This document shows, piece after piece, positions 34,769-47,400 of a DNA stretch of 64,000 nt. Made by a program: the position numbers and the translations under genes. Positions within the stretch are counted from its first letter, which is position 1. Each line of letters starts with the position of its first letter. Origin of the DNA: Ophioceras dolichostomum (Eukaryota; Ascomycota; Sordariomycetes; Magnaporthales; Ophioceraceae); assembly GCA_003049485.1 (NCBI GenBank), contig PYST01000065.1, positions 62,001 to 126,000 on the forward strand. The letters are read 5' to 3'. Under the pieces are notes generated by a model. That model ran no database searches. It was not told where the DNA came from and saw nothing but the letters and a program-made list of their open reading frames with translations.

Positions 34769-36564
34769 TCACAACCTCCAAACCTTCCCCCTCAACCACC
34801 TCCCCACCGCCTCGATCTCCGCCTTCGCCTTCCCCTCCGCATCCCTAATCGCATCCTCATTAGCCATCATCCTCCTCATGTCCGGCGAGTCGAACCCATG
34901 CAGCACGTCGGGAACAAGCATCCACTTAACACCAACCCCCCTCCCCTCATCATACTCCTCCCACCCGAACCTCTCGTCCCCGCCCTCCTCCTCCGCCAGC
35001 TTGCCCCTCCGCCTGCTGGGAGCCTTCCTCCCCACCCTCCTCATCTCCTCATTGGGGCTCTCAATATCCGGCAGGTGCCTCGGGCAGCCCGGCGAGCCGG
35101 GAAACCGCTCGTTCCCGACCCTCACCGCGAAGCGCCACGACTCGTGCGCGAGCATGTCCAGCTCCGCGGCGATCACGCACACGAACGGCGGCAGGTGCTC
35201 CTCCGACGCGTACGCGGGGCTGAGCAGCGGGTCGCGCAGGTCGTGGCCGTAGGGTATGTAGCTCCAGTCGAACGTCGGCGCGATCCCCACCAAGAAGTCG
35301 ACCGGGTCCCCTCTGGGCCGCACCAGCTTCGTCTTGTAGAAGCGGGACTTCGCCTTCGTCTCGGGCGCGATGCTCAGGTCGAGGCAGCCGTACACGCTGA
35401 GCACCGCCTTTGGCGCGTCGGGGCTTCCGCGAACGCTCGGCAGCGTGGACAGCGCGACGGCGAGGTTGCCGCCCGCCGAGAACCCCAGGACCGCGACGCG
35501 CGAGACGCCGTCGGAGCCTCCCGAGGTGTTGCCCGCGCGGGCGATGGGGAGGGACTCGTCGGCGATGACGGCGGCGTAGAGGGCCTCTAGGTCGTGGAGC
35601 GCTCCCGGGAAGGGGGAGCGGGGCGCTAGGGAGTAGGAGAGGGAGATCACGAGGGTGGAGTGCGCGTCGGAGAAGGCGCGGCTCCACTCGTCAGCGTCCC
35701 GGGCGGAGCCGATGCAGAAGCCGCCGCCGTGGAGGGTGATGAGGGTTGGAAGGGGGGTGGGACTGGTGAGGTCGTGGGAGGCGGGGAAGAAGATCCTGTT
35801 GGTTTGTATTTGTTAGCCTACCTAGTGTTCAGTGGCAAATATGTGGACGGCGAGTGGGTGTGTAGGCGATGGGGGGACCGCTCGGATGGGGTAGTGGCCC
35901 AACACGAGGTGTGTGGTCCTCCGCCAGACAGATTTCGTCTGTTTTCTGTTGGGTCGGTCCAGAGTTCCATGGTGTGCCAATCCCTCCTCCCTCTCTATCA
36001 GAGCGAAGAAGTGATGAGGCCACTGTTGTGATGATGGGTGGGCACAAAGCAAGGGCGTGGTGTTGTGTCGTTGGTGGGGAGAATGTGGCTTGGAGGGGGG
36101 GCGTGGTGTATCGGTGGTTGATGGTTGCCCCCCTCTACGAGGGATGGATGGGCCTGTTGGTTCCAACAACAACGGACGGCGGGGGCAACGAGTAAGAGAC
36201 TGATGAGAGAGCGAGTGGGCGACCTAAGGTCCCAAGAGCCCAAGAAAGAAGCAAGCACTTTAATTCAGTTGTGTAATTGTAGGACGTACCGCACGGGTAG
36301 ATGCGGCCTGCATTCATAAGCCTTCACGATATTCGGAGCGCCGTCCGGAGGGTAGAACCACTCCATCCAGTCCCGGTACCATACGAACGGGGCGATGAAG
36401 TTCTTTAGGCTGTAGATGCGCGAAACGTAGCCTAGCCTCTCGAGCAGCGTCGGCGTCGGCGACTTCAGCTGCCCGTTGTTGTTGTTGGCAGCGTCATCAG
36501 CTCCATTTGCCGCCGCCGGCGCCGGCGCCGGCGCCGTCTGCCGCCCTTCTTGGGCTTTTGACAT
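34769..36564 (-). CDS. HSL-family alpha/beta hydrolase (esterase/lipase), two exons
   Basis: Exon 1 is 36290-36564 and exon 2 is 34769-35795, together 433 aa. The 494-nt intron (35796-36289) starts GTACGT and ends CCAACAG; joining it restores a seamless CRPHLPV-RIFFP. The N-terminus is Ala/Pro/Asn-rich without a signal peptide. The oxyanion-hole motif HGGG is at residues 114-117. The nucleophile is Ser198 in GFSAGG, the likely acid is Asp305 in AAELD, and the base is His391 in VLHGFD. Catalytic triad and fold signature are therefore complete, as in the alpha/beta hydrolase-3 (hormone-sensitive lipase-like) family that cleaves short to medium acyl esters and some lactones. An Arg/Glu-rich insertion (~residues 340-375) separates the acid and the base. 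The substrate is unknown. A large + strand frame over exon 2 is its antisense shadow. Confidence 0.87.
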
Positions 36565-38740
36565 GGTGTGGGACGAGCGATGAGCGATGGGCGACGACGA
36601 TACGCAGCGGCACACACTCGGCACGAAAGGGCGAAGGTGTGGCTGGCTGGATCGCTGGCCGATGTCTCTCGATCTCGGTCTCGCCTCGGTGAAGTGTGTG
36701 TGGGGAGTAGGTCTCCGCCTGGCGGGCTGGCTTAGGCTTGGGTTGTTGGTGGCCGCTTTCTCCAACGGCAATGAATCCTTATCCCTTCCCGTCGCTGGCT
36801 TGGTAAGGAACAGTTGCGATTGACAGCAGCGATTTGGGTAAATCAGCAAGATGAAGGGATTCTGCGGTGAACAGCTAGGAATAGCTGGGACGTGAAGACT
36901 AGCTCTCTGAAGAGTGCATCCGATCACGGCGTTGCGAAGGGTCCGGACAGTGACGAAAGGTCGTTGTATGCACTGCTCACTGCTTTTCTTGTCCGCCGTT
37001 TCATCACTTTAGAGCTCGTTGAGTCGTGGATTGGGTAGTTGTCCCGCGTTGTTTGCTTGATTTGCTTGGGTGCCGAGGCTCAATGCTCTGTGAGATCGGA
37101 TGGGTGACGCGGCGGCTCTGGGGATCCGCCGCTGGAGAAGCAGGGCAGAGACTAGTTGTAGGGACCAGTCCTGGCGGAGGCCGACGATATATATGAGGGG
37201 AAGGAGAGTCGTCGTCCATCATTCATCCGTGTTGTGTGGGATTGAGGATACCAAGCCGCCGGTGTCGAGACAATGATTTACCCGGATATCGAAACCGTGG
37301 GGAAGCCACTGCATGCCCTCGCTGGCATATCGCCGTGCCTAGCGATATCCGGCAGATCGAGGGTTTCGGAAGGAGACGAGAAAAGAGCGGAGCGGGAAGC
37401 AACCCGCCCAATATGAGCGCGTATATGCATTGATGGCGTGTTCGGTCAACTCTTTTGCCGGTAGACCAGAATTGCCTGGAGAAAGAATTAGATGTTTATG
37501 ACAATGGCTACCCATTTTGACCGTTGATCAATGTAGTCCCGTAGCGGGGCTACCACCACGACATCGTCACGACTTGTTGCTCGCAAGTACAGCTCATCAC
37601 AAACGTGAAGAGAACTCCAGTACAAGAACTCTTGGTCGCCCTAGCAATTGATTAATACGTACTACGACTTCGAAGTGTAGTTTCTGTCGGTTATTTTTGC
37701 ATCGTCCAGGACCTCCTCCTAGGCGGCTCCCAGGTCCGGAAACCCTTCCTCCCACTCGAATACGCCGTCCGTCTCGTCAGTCCTCCACCAGGATCGTTTC
37801 CACTCACCCTACTATCCCGCCCTGGTATCTTTCGAAGCATCTCCCGCGTAACAAGTCCGTCATGCGAAGGACACGCGGTCGCAAGTAGTGGCGTAAGCTG
37901 CACAGTAATCAGCTCGGGGCCGCCTGGGCCTTAGCTCAAGACCAGGGCAAGGGCAAAGGGCAAGGATTCCTTCTGCGTTCGACATTCGCCGGGCCATGCA
38001 CTCAATGGAGGAGGCTTAGAGGGCTTGTACCGGGCTCGGGGAAAATATCACCAACAACCTTTCTCGGAAGTGTTCCTGCAGGATCATCAAGGTGTCGTCC
38101 GACTTTGCGATTAGCTGAGGACATCGTCGGGAGTTCTGGGGACTCCTGGGGACTCCTCTTGGAGGAGGTTCCAGAGAAGCGGCGCCGGTAGTGGCTGCAG
38201 GAGAATCTGTGGGATCCCTGGGGTGAGTGTAGGCCTCAATAGAACATGCGAAATCCTTAACCCGGAAAAGCCTCGCTGAGCCATGGTGTGCAAATACCGG
38301 GGATGATACGAGGTGAGTTGAGCAGACTGGGGGGGTTCAGTGATGATGGATGTAGCTCAGGGCCTAGACCTCGCGGCTGACGTTGGCAGCACCTACATCG
38401 AGAGAACAGAAGGGCATGCTTCAGGGCTAAGAATTAACATTGTCAACTGTCATGCTGAACTCTATCCATCGGATTTTTCCAATCCGATCTATCTCATCGG
38501 GCTCTCTAGATGATACCAGTACCTCCTCAAATATGCTAAATAAATGCCGGCTCCAAATAACCATCGCTGTGCAGACCATCCCAGCTTCAGTATCTCGTAT
38601 CGTACGCGTACGGACCCAACACCTAATTCACGACGACAAAAGTTAAATCGAACCTCTCGCCCACAGTCGCAAGCTTTCTAACTGAATACTACTCCATCCT
38701 TGCCCCGAAAACAAACAAGATCAAAAAAAGGAAACCCACG
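36565..38740. other. Intergenic region
   Basis: It separates the start of the alpha/beta hydrolase gene from the 3' end of the DUF829 gene. Only short, featureless frames are present. A direct repeat of about 12 nt (CTGGGGACTCCT twice) lies near 38135-38160, and the sequence just upstream of 36564 is Arg/Ser-codon rich like a leader. Nothing further is supported. Confidence 0.5.
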
Positions 38741-39817
38741 TCAACAGGAAACCAGGATGCTGTTCTTCTCCTGCAGGCCCTTCGCCCACGCCCCCCTCAC
38801 AGCACCCCAGTACCTCTCAGGAAACTTCCTCATGTGTCCCACGTGAGCCGTCCCCTCGAAAAGCATCGCCTCGACGTCGTATCCCTTCCGCCTCGACTCC
38901 TCGATGTTGAGCTCGATGTCCGTGTGCGCGATGAGGTCGTCCTCCTTGCTGTACAGGTACAGGCGGGGCGTCGCCGTGCGCGCCAGCTCCGGGTCCGTCA
39001 TGGCGAAGCAGCTGAACACGGACGCGGCCTGCCGGCCCGTGGCGATCTCGAGCGCCCGGTTCGCGCACAGGAAGCCGGCCCAGATGCCCTGCGTCACAAC
39101 GAACGGCCAGGGGAACCAGCCCGCCGTGCCGAGCGCCATGGCGCGGGACCAGCGGACGAGTGTGTCGGGCGAGAGCCAGGGGCTGCCGGGCGTGGAGTCG
39201 AGGACGCAGAGGTGGTGGGGCATGGGAGCGGAGTAGAGCTCTTTGTAGGCATTGAGGGCCGCGGCGTAGTTGATGCCGCCCGTGTTGGACATGGCGTGCA
39301 CTAGGATGCGCTCCTCGCCGTGCCAGGACGGGGCCGGCTTCTTCTGCTTGCTTTCGACTTCTTCTTCTTCCTCTTCTTCGTCCGTGACTGGCCTGCCTGG
39401 CCTGCTGCTGGCGGGGAAGAGACCTTGCAGGACGGGAATCATGGACTTGGTGCGAGACGCGAGGTCTGCTTTGAGAGTCGCCATGATCGGCGCCAGCACG
39501 GCGACCTGCCTTGCTTGGGGGTAGAGCTTGCGGTACCCTTCGGTGTACTTCATGACATGCTTGGCTGGCGCGTCGCCCCAGCCGAAGATGAGAACGACGG
39601 TCGGATGCTCCACGTCTTCTTCTTCTTCTTCCTCCCCTCCGTTGCTCTCCGTGGCTGCCGCGGCGGCGGTAGCGGCGGTGCCGTTCATCCCCTGGACTTT
39701 CACAAAATCCGCGGCTGGCCCATTCGTTGGTTCTGGTTCCGGCTGCCAGTAAAAGATCTGGTCCGAGAGAGCGGTGAAGCCGGGGAACTCATCTGGTCTG
39801 CTCTTCTTTTCTGCCAT
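38741..39817 (-). CDS. DUF829 (TMEM53/PaxU-like) alpha/beta hydrolase family protein
   Basis: This single-exon gene encodes 358 aa from the ATG at 39817. An upstream in-frame ATG at 39952 would give 403 aa and the frame itself is open to 40435, but homologues of this family begin close to the PGFTxLSDxIFYWxP block, which here is residues ~12-26. The family pattern is clear: a strand plus IFGWGDAPAKHVMKY (~77-91), a nucleophile-like Ser177 in HAMSNTGG, LDSTPG (~207-211), an acidic SKEDDLI (~290-296) and His325/His328 in GTAHVGHMRKFPERYW near the C-terminus. Fungal members include PaxU of the paxilline cluster; animal TMEM53 is the distant relative. Ala and Glu runs (~49-68) and a second Glu run (~147-153) are lineage-specific insertions. 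No indole-diterpene genes are nearby, so the name PaxU implies only family membership. Enzymatic activity is not established for most members. Confidence 0.88.
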   Translation of the reverse strand: MAEKKSRPDEFPGFTALSDQIFYWQPEPEPTNGPAADFVKVQGMNGTAATAAAAATESNGGEEEEEEDVEHPTVVLIFGWGDAPAKHVMKYTEGYRKLYPQARQVAVLAPIMATLKADLASRTKSMIPVLQGLFPASSRPGRPVTDEEEEEEEVESKQKKPAPSWHGEERILVHAMSNTGGINYAAALNAYKELYSAPMPHHLCVLDSTPGSPWLSPDTLVRWSRAMALGTAGWFPWPFVVTQGIWAGFLCANRALEIATGRQAASVFSCFAMTDPELARTATPRLYLYSKEDDLIAHTDIELNIEESRRKGYDVEAMLFEGTAHVGHMRKFPERYWGAVRGAWAKGLQEKNSILVSC

Positions 39818-41519
39818 GGCGGTTGTTGTCTTTCCTGTTGTTGATAGGCTATGTGAGGTTGTGACTTCGTGAAGCCGGGCAAGCTCTGATGATAAGAGGC
39901 GGGGTGACTGAGGGATGACCGACTCGAGATCGACGGGTATTTCGACGAGCATCTTGAAAGAAGAAACGGAGGGCACAGAATGGGAAAGCCTTATATAATG
40001 ATCGATCCCACCGAGGCAGCCGGCAGAGAAGATCCACAGCGCTCCGTCGAGCTGAGCGAGTGTTGAATCGTGTAAGCTCTCCACCAGCAAGCACGCAAGC
40101 ACGAGTCGGCCGAATGTGCGAGTGATAGGGGATAATGTGATCCTTCTTGCTGATATCGAGCTTATCTTGTTCGTAAGGAACGGAGCAAGAGAATTTCTCA
40201 GAAATTCCGGATGCTGAGAAAACCAAGCGAGTGTGCGTGTCTGACGCGGGGGACGCCGCTGGATCAGGATGATTCTCCGAGCCCGAGATGAACCAAATGG
40301 TGCTTGTTCGATCCCAACTCCAACGCTGATTGGCCGAGAGGGGTTCAAGATGCTCCGCTGCCAGCGCGTGGGTGCCGAGGTGTGGCTTTTCTTTGCCCAG
40401 CTGGGAGCCGCAAAAACGTTGACGACACCCAACAAAAATAGTTTTTCGACCGGGGAGGCGGCTCAACTTCAGTCCGTCGAGAGAGGACTGGTCCTTTTTT
40501 GGCGGCAACTACTAGCATTATTGTCTCGACTCCCTTTGGCACGCATAGCACCGATGGAAAAGGCGTGCTTAGCGAGCACGACGTGTCTCAGCATGTGATT
40601 TATTACATCCTGACTTATCTAATGGCCGATTCTGCTGGTAACGGATTCCTTCCCAGGCGTTGAGCATACCCATCTGGTACGTGTACGATATGGGACGCCC
40701 AGGTCGAGCAGCTGCTAACATTCATCCTTCACCAAAGCAATATACATATATCTTTTACACTGCAAATATTCTGGCAAGCCAATTTAGTCCCCGCAGTTGC
40801 TACGAGATTGCCTAGCGTTTTTCCTCGCTCAAGAATCTTACCTCTGCAAGGGTTTGGTCGGAGCAGCCCGGCTAGCCATACGGTGGATAGTTTGCTTTGT
40901 TTGGATTTGTGGCAAGTGCGGAATGGCCAGAAAAAGCATGTGCGGGCGTGGGATATTGTCCGAGCTGCTTCCTATGCCGCCGGTGTTAGCTGCGGCTCTC
41001 GTTACTCCGACTACCACAATTCTAGGCTTCGATGTCCAGATCCACGAGGCCTCCCTACCTCTTGGGCCTAATCTCGAGCTGTATCAGCCGAGTGACTGGC
41101 TGCAGAGATCGGAGCGTAGAGTTGACGCAGAGGTGAGCCCACCGGCGAGGGTGATGGACCTCACACCCACCTAAGGGCGGCACCTTCCGCACCTACGATG
41201 ACGACCTCGTCGCCCCTAGTAGTGCATATTTACAGGTAGCTGGCAGATGCCGGGGAAGGAAAGAGCAAGGGAGACAGGTGGGTAGGCGAGAAGGCAGGAA
41301 AGAAGGAAAGAATTACAAACAAGGCAGTTGATATCAACACAAAACTTTTGACTCACGCTCGAGGCTTCGGGAATTTAACAACCCCGACAACAAACAAAGC
41401 ACCCACGCAAAGACGTGAACTAGCCCACCAGTATGTGATAACAGAACATTCCCTCATTACTGCAAGATATCCATTATCATCGTCGACCTGGGCTGCGCGA
41501 CGGGCCGAGAAGAGGGAGA
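39818..41519. other. Divergent promoter region
   Basis: This lies between the start of the DUF829 gene (-) and the unknown gene at 41520 (+). The part up to 40435 remains open in the DUF829 frame but reads as leader. No other coding signal is convincing. The two genes probably share this region as a divergent promoter. Confidence 0.45.
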
Positions 41520-42908
41520 ATGGCCTACCTCTACCCGCCCGGCCTTCCCGGCGGCCAATCGCACTCGCCTCCAGAGTATATACTCCTCCACGAAGGGTTC
41601 TACAACTCGGACGACGGCGGTCTTAGCGACTTCTACCCCGAGAGTGTTCTCCCCATGGTGGCGGGTCGCCACGCATCCGGCCTCGTTCCTCCGCCGCCGA
41701 GGAATCCTCGAGTTCCCATGGTGGTGAGCTCGAGCTGGTACACCCCCGACCGGATCGAGCAGTGGCGGAGATCCAACCGGGCCGCGGGAGCGGCGAGCAA
41801 CCGCGGCATAGATCCCACCCCGATGCATTCCTTCCGGTCAGGCTGCAGCTGCCACGGAGAAGACCCGATGTTTGATGGCCGGGCAGGCGCCGTCAGCGAG
41901 CCCCCCGGATCGGCCCCGAGCAATACTGGCCCTACGCCTCCCTCCCAAGTCAACCCGGGCTCCCACAACTTTGCGTTCTTCGCCGGCTCACCACACAGAG
42001 GCCCGCCGTTCGTCCCCGGCGGCCGGCAGCGGCGACAGAGACACGGCGACCCCTACCTGCCCGACCAACCCGAGCCAGAGCAGCCCAGAGAGCCGATCGA
42101 GGAGCCCGAGGACCCCGACTGGTGGCGAGAGTTCATCAGCTACCCGCTCCCACCCGGCCAGGGCATGCCCCGCCGAGAGCCCATTGCCACGGACGACCAG
42201 CGTCAAGACGACGACTCAGGCTCCAACCTTCAAGGCTACGGCCTCTCCCGCCCTCCTCTCCTCGCCGTAGTCGCGTGTCCACCCCGCCCGCACCAGTACG
42301 GCAACTACTACAACTCCTTCCCCGTGTTCGACCACCACGGCACGTACGCCAACTACCTGCTCACAATCGACACGTACCAGCACGAGCGGGCCGAGATCAT
42401 CCACCACGGCGTGGGTGGCGCGGCAGCCGCCGCCGGGACCGTCGGCACCACCTGGTCCGGGACCACGCTGGTCGAGGGTAGTACCCGTAACAACAACCGC
42501 AACTTCCGCCCCGTCCGCCAGCCGCACGGACCGCCCGAGTGCGAGCACGACCTGCTGGGCATCGTGCGCACGCGCGACGAGATCGCCAGCCTGGTCCGGG
42601 TCCTCAACAGGGGCTGCATAGAGATGTGGCTCGAGGAGGTCCTGCTGGTCCGCCGCCGGCTCTGGGAGGCCGTCCACCGCCTGCCGGTCCCGGACGTGGC
42701 GCCCCTGACGCAGCACCAGCAGCTGGTGTTCGGCCAGCTGGTCGGGAACGAGAAGTTCAGAGAGGAGTCCACGACGCGGTTCCCGCAGTTCAAGATCGAG
42801 GGCTTCACCCGCTTCCAGTGGAACATCATCGAGGAGGCGGACGAGGGTGGCGAGGACCAGAGCGGCCCGTCCACTGTGCCCGAGGCTCTTGCGAATATGT
42901 TTCTGTGA
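41520..42908 (+). CDS. Pro/Gly-rich protein of unknown family
   Basis: A single exon of 462 codons with the strong third-position GC bias seen in the other genes here, which supports it being real. Residues ~1-320 are low in order: Pro-, Gly-, Ser- and Arg-rich with repeated PP, an acidic/Pro segment (EPEQPREPIEEPEDP, ~183-197) and Tyr/Asn-rich stretches. The C-terminal ~125 residues look folded: they begin with CEHDLLGIVRTRDEI, contain amphipathic helices (LVRVLNRGCIEMWLEEVLLVRRRLW in part) and a block ending FKIEGFTRFQWNIIEE. I know no family with these motifs. There is no signal peptide or membrane helix. It is either a fast-evolving lineage-restricted protein or a divergent member of an undescribed family. 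Confidence 0.6.
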   Translation: MAYLYPPGLPGGQSHSPPEYILLHEGFYNSDDGGLSDFYPESVLPMVAGRHASGLVPPPPRNPRVPMVVSSSWYTPDRIEQWRRSNRAAGAASNRGIDPTPMHSFRSGCSCHGEDPMFDGRAGAVSEPPGSAPSNTGPTPPSQVNPGSHNFAFFAGSPHRGPPFVPGGRQRRQRHGDPYLPDQPEPEQPREPIEEPEDPDWWREFISYPLPPGQGMPRREPIATDDQRQDDDSGSNLQGYGLSRPPLLAVVACPPRPHQYGNYYNSFPVFDHHGTYANYLLTIDTYQHERAEIIHHGVGGAAAAAGTVGTTWSGTTLVEGSTRNNNRNFRPVRQPHGPPECEHDLLGIVRTRDEIASLVRVLNRGCIEMWLEEVLLVRRRLWEAVHRLPVPDVAPLTQHQQLVFGQLVGNEKFREESTTRFPQFKIEGFTRFQWNIIEEADEGGEDQSGPSTVPEALANMFL

Positions 42909-44412
42909 TCGGCCGAGTTCGACTTCCCCAGGTCCACGAATGGAAGGAATTGGGGATACTAGAGTGGATGGGTGGAGAGACTAGCTGACTTGACTGATGG
43001 ACTCAAGAAAGATTGCTTGTCATTGAAGATTGCTTGTCGGAGTCGAGGCGGATACGATAGAGAGAATGATGCACATGATGAGCCGAGGGAGAATGGGCGG
43101 ATGGACCCAGAATCATACATTCATTTGATCGGTCTGAGCGAGTATTTGTTTGATTTGTTTTTTTTTCTTAGGCCGGACCTGACTACTACTTGGTACGATC
43201 TACCAGCGTCAGCGGACGAGCATTTCATACCACTGGAGCGAGGCATCATCTGGCACTACGAACCATCATCTCACAGAGTAGTACCCAGAGACATGTCAGC
43301 TACAACCAGTCATCATTCGCCAGCGCTGCAGATCGTCAGCTGTTGACGCAGTACGGGAGTCCTCGTCCATAGGCACCTTCCTACTTATCACATCGCCCAG
43401 GGTGCCATTCCCTAGCATATCGAGCTGTCGCTTATTCGCATAGCACATCAGACAGCCAGTCTACAACAGACTGCAACAGTACTAGTTAGTCTTCAATGTC
43501 ATGCTCGTCTGGCTTTGTAACACTTTTTTCACCTCCCACTGTGTTCATTATTACCAAGCTCGAACTGAGCTCGTGTCAGAAATAGCACAAGTCGAATCGA
43601 TCACGGACTGAGTAGGCAGTAAGAGACCAGAGAATCACCCACGAATCCACAAGCAAGCAAAAGAACAACAATGATATAAACTATCGTACAGAAAAGGGGG
43701 AACTAGAAGAGGAAGAAAAAAAAAAGTAAGTACAGATACAATATACAAATGCCGAATTACGAGACACGGAAAGAGTGGAAGTCTAGCCAAAGACGATCAC
43801 TCCCTCCTCCCCAAAACCCGTCCACACACTCACGTTCAGGTCACCAAGTCAAGGCAGCACTCATCCTCCTTCAAGCGGGCACCCCCCCTATCCCGCTAGA
43901 AAGAGAGACAGACTCCTGGTAGGTAGGTATCTATCGTTTCGTCTCGTCCCGTCCCGTCCATCCATCCATCCATCCATCACTCGTTTGATCCCTTCACCAA
44001 AAGAGCAACAGCCACCAACTAAAATAAAAGCCTCGAAACCCAATCAATAATTCCCAAAAATCCCATCCATCAGTCCCTTCCACATCTCATCTTGTCCTTC
44101 TACAAGGGGGTAAGGCAGGTAGGTAGGTAAGCTGGTTGTGCCATGGCGTATACTGGCCAGTAGATACTTAGCTAGGCAGGGTAGCTAAGGGAGGTAGGGA
44201 AGGTAAGCAAGGGAGGAGGGTAGAGAGGGTAAGCAAACGTGGCGGCTGGGGTAGCTGTTTCCCGCCTGCTATGAAGATGGCGTTGGGCTGATTAGGAAGG
44301 CGAGGAGGGAGCACGGAGGTTGACTCCAGAGCAAGGGGAAGAAGAGGAAGAGAAAGAGGGTATATATGTCCATCCATCCATCCGACCGACACCCGACGAC
44401 ACATCTAGACCC
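42909..44412. other. Convergent intergenic spacer with tetranucleotide repeats
   Basis: This lies between the 3' ends of the unknown gene at 41520 (+) and the SAPS gene (-). It contains a (TCCA)n microsatellite at about 43957-43978 preceded by GTCTC/GTCCC repeats, and GGTAGGTA-type motifs near 43915-43930 and 44115-44130. No coding feature is supported. Confidence 0.6.
43957..43978 (+). repeat. (TCCA)n microsatellite
   Basis: Five consecutive TCCA units follow a degenerate series of GTCTC/GTCCC pentamers. It lies in a convergent 3' spacer. Confidence 0.9.
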
Positions 44413-47400
44413 TCAGACGACAACCTCCTCATCATCCGGGTCCTCAATGCTCGTCCGCCTCCGCGCCTCGATCGTGCGCGAGACCTTCTTGCCGTCCTCG
44501 TCGACAACCACATCCACCTCTTCCTCAACCCTCTTGTTGTTGGCACTATCACTACCACCAACCGCCGCCGTCGCCGCCGCTGAGAGCTTCTGCTTCTCAG
44601 CATCGCCAACACCAGCAGCGTTATCGATGATCTCGGGCCCAGAGCTCGCCACGGTCTTCTTCTCGTCAACGACCACCACAGCATCGGCAGCAGTAGCACC
44701 AGCACCATCCTTCTTCCCCTCATCACTCTCCTTCTTCTTCTCCTCCCCAACAACATCATCATCATCAAACCCCCCAAAAGCAGCCGCCACATCCTTCGCG
44801 TCCGCCTTCCCCGCGCCTGCTGCACCCGACGACGAAGAACCGCCGAAGCCAAGCCCATCAAAAGGCCAAAGGCTCCCAAACTTGCTCCCCGTCGAATGCA
44901 CAGGCGGATGCACAGGAAGCGGCTTCAGCAGAACCTTCTCCCGCTCCCTGTCGAACATCGCCCCCGCGATGCCGTCCGACGCGCGCACCGGCGGGTCCGT
45001 CACCTCAGGCATGGCGAAGTCGCCGAACTCCTCGTCCTCATCGTCATCGATGCCCTCGTCATCGATCGGGGAGTCGTCATCGCTGTCGTCCCTTCCATCA
45101 CCGAACCGCTCCGTCCGTGGCTTCTTCCCTGCTGCTGCTGCTGCTGCTGGTGCGGAGCCAGAACCAGAGCCAGAGCCGGAGCCAGAGCCGCCGGTGCTGC
45201 GCTGTCGGGTACGCACGACGCCGCGCCACCACCCACCACGACTCCAGCGCATGGCCGACGACGATCCGCCGCCAGACAAGGTGGTCTCCTCCTCACCACC
45301 AACACCAGCACCAGCTCCAGAAGAGCTACCACCAAACCCATCACCGATATCATCGTCCTCATCATCATCCTCATCCATCATCTCATCCGCAAACGGATCG
45401 CGCAGCCTCGCGCCGCCAAACGACGCCGCAGGCTGGAGCTGGAGCAGGCCGGAGTTGGGGCTATCGATCTCGTCCCGATCGTGATCGTCTAGTAGCAGTC
45501 CCCCATCAACGCCGCTTCCGTTCTCCTGCTGCTGTCCTCCCTGTCCGTGTCCGTGTCCGTGTCCGTGTCCACCTGGAGGAAGGCCCATCGCCGTCGCTGC
45601 AGCCACGCTCGCGGCAGCGGCGGCGGCGGCAGCGGCGGCGTTGCGTTTGTTCATGGCGAGACGCGCCGCGAGCTGCAGCCTCGCGCGAGACGGGGGCACG
45701 TTCAGTGGTGGAGGGGGAGGTGGCGGCGGGGGGATGGATGGCGGGTTGAGCGAGAGGGACGAGGCGTTGTTCGAGTTGTTGAGGGGGTCCGTGTAGGCGC
45801 GGAACTGTAGTTGAGGCAGCGGTTCAAGTTAGTCGAGAGTCCTTTGAGTGGTAGTTTTACCCGTGACGGGCAATCAGCACCCCAGTCATAAGGGTGCTGA
45901 TAATTTTGTTCTCGTTTTGTTGCACACGCATAGAAACCCAGCCTGGAAACGCTTGTCCCCAGCCAACCCCGATAACGACAACCGACAACGAGAGAAAAGA
46001 GCTATTCTCTGCTGCTAAATGACGATGATGAACGACGGTACAAAAGATAAATGCAACGCGAGAAAAAGAGGTGGCCTGGTCTGGTCAGTGGCTAGAAATA
46101 GAACGAAAATCAGAAGAGCGATTAGAAGCAAGCAAGCAGGTTTGTCAGTTGTATCGGCTCCACCAATCAGTTCGGTCAGTCGGGTAGGTGGGGGGTTGTG
46201 TTAGTGAATGTAGCTCGAGGGCGAGAATTTGCTGGGTGAGTTGGGTGGCTGTCGTCGGGTCGGTCGATCGATTCGCGGTCGTCGGGGAGATTCGTCGATT
46301 CGGCATGAGCGAGAGGCGAAGATGACGAAGGCGGCCAGACCGGGTGTGACTCCCAGACGAGAAACAGAACCAAACCTCCTCCACCACCAGTGAGCTTAGC
46401 TTCCAAGAAACCACCCCTTCCAAGAAAGTTCAAGAAAAGAGCAACCTCTTGAGCCACGAAGAAAAGAAGAAGAGAATCAGACCAGACAGCAGAAGAATAA
46501 TCCCACAGAAGCAACAGATATTCGAACACCTCCACATTCCCCCCTGCACATCACAACACTCTATCCACCTGTTCCTCTTCAACAATAAAAGAAACATCTT
46601 CCACAGAAACATGCTTCTTCCACTCCGTTCCCCTCCATCTCTTAACGCTGCTGTCCGTCGTCCTTCGTTTCTCCCATCTCTTAACTCTGCTGGTGCTGTT
46701 CTGCTCTAAATCAAGTCGTTATCTTTCTTTTTCTTGCTGAGATTCTTCCTTCCGGTTGGAAGGTAGATAGTCTGGTTCGCCGGCTGGATGGTTCACTTGG
46801 CTGGCTGTCTGCTCTGTTCTGTCTCTAGAAGTGGTTGTTCTTGTAAGTCCGCATCGCCCAGAACCTCTGAAACTCGGCGGTGTCGTACTTGAAGGGATCC
46901 TCGTCGTCGTCCTCGTCGTCGTCGTCGGGGAGACGGAAGTCGGATTCGTGGTAGCTGTAGCTGCGCTTGGGCTGGCGACGGCGGCGGCGCCTCTCCTCCT
47001 TCTGCTCCTCCTCCTGCTGGAGACACGAGGCCAGGGGGGACGGGGGCAGAGGGGTGGATGACGCCAGCCGGAGGGGGAAGAAGGCCGATTCATCATACAG
47101 CTTCGATGACCGCCGCCGCGGCCGCTGCTCCAGCTGGTGTTGGCGGTGCCGCTGCTGCTGGCTGGGGAGCGGCGGTAGCGGTCGGTTGGGGGGAGGCGAG
47201 GTAGCCGCCAGGTTCTCGCTTGCGCGATTCGACTTCGTCGTCGTCGACGACGACGTAGATGTAGATCTGCCTGTTCCTGCTGCTGAAGTACCTGTGCTTG
47301 TCCTTGTGCTTGCTTTGCTTGCTCTGCTCGTGCCGCGAGTAGAGGGGCCCGTGGCGGCGACACTCGAGGACGGCATGACACTGGTCTCGTCGTCATCTGA

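Noticed and set aside
34530..35252. 240-codon + strand frame
   Set aside because: It overlaps the hydrolase gene in antisense; Pro/Ser/Leu-rich with no domain, while the - strand frame holds a complete catalytic triad.
15944..41519. A secondary-metabolite gene cluster formed by the NRPS-like gene and the two hydrolases
   Set aside because: The NRPS-like protein lacks functional carrier residues, the genes are separated by gaps of 2-8 kb, and there is no P450, oxidoreductase, transporter or pathway regulator between them.
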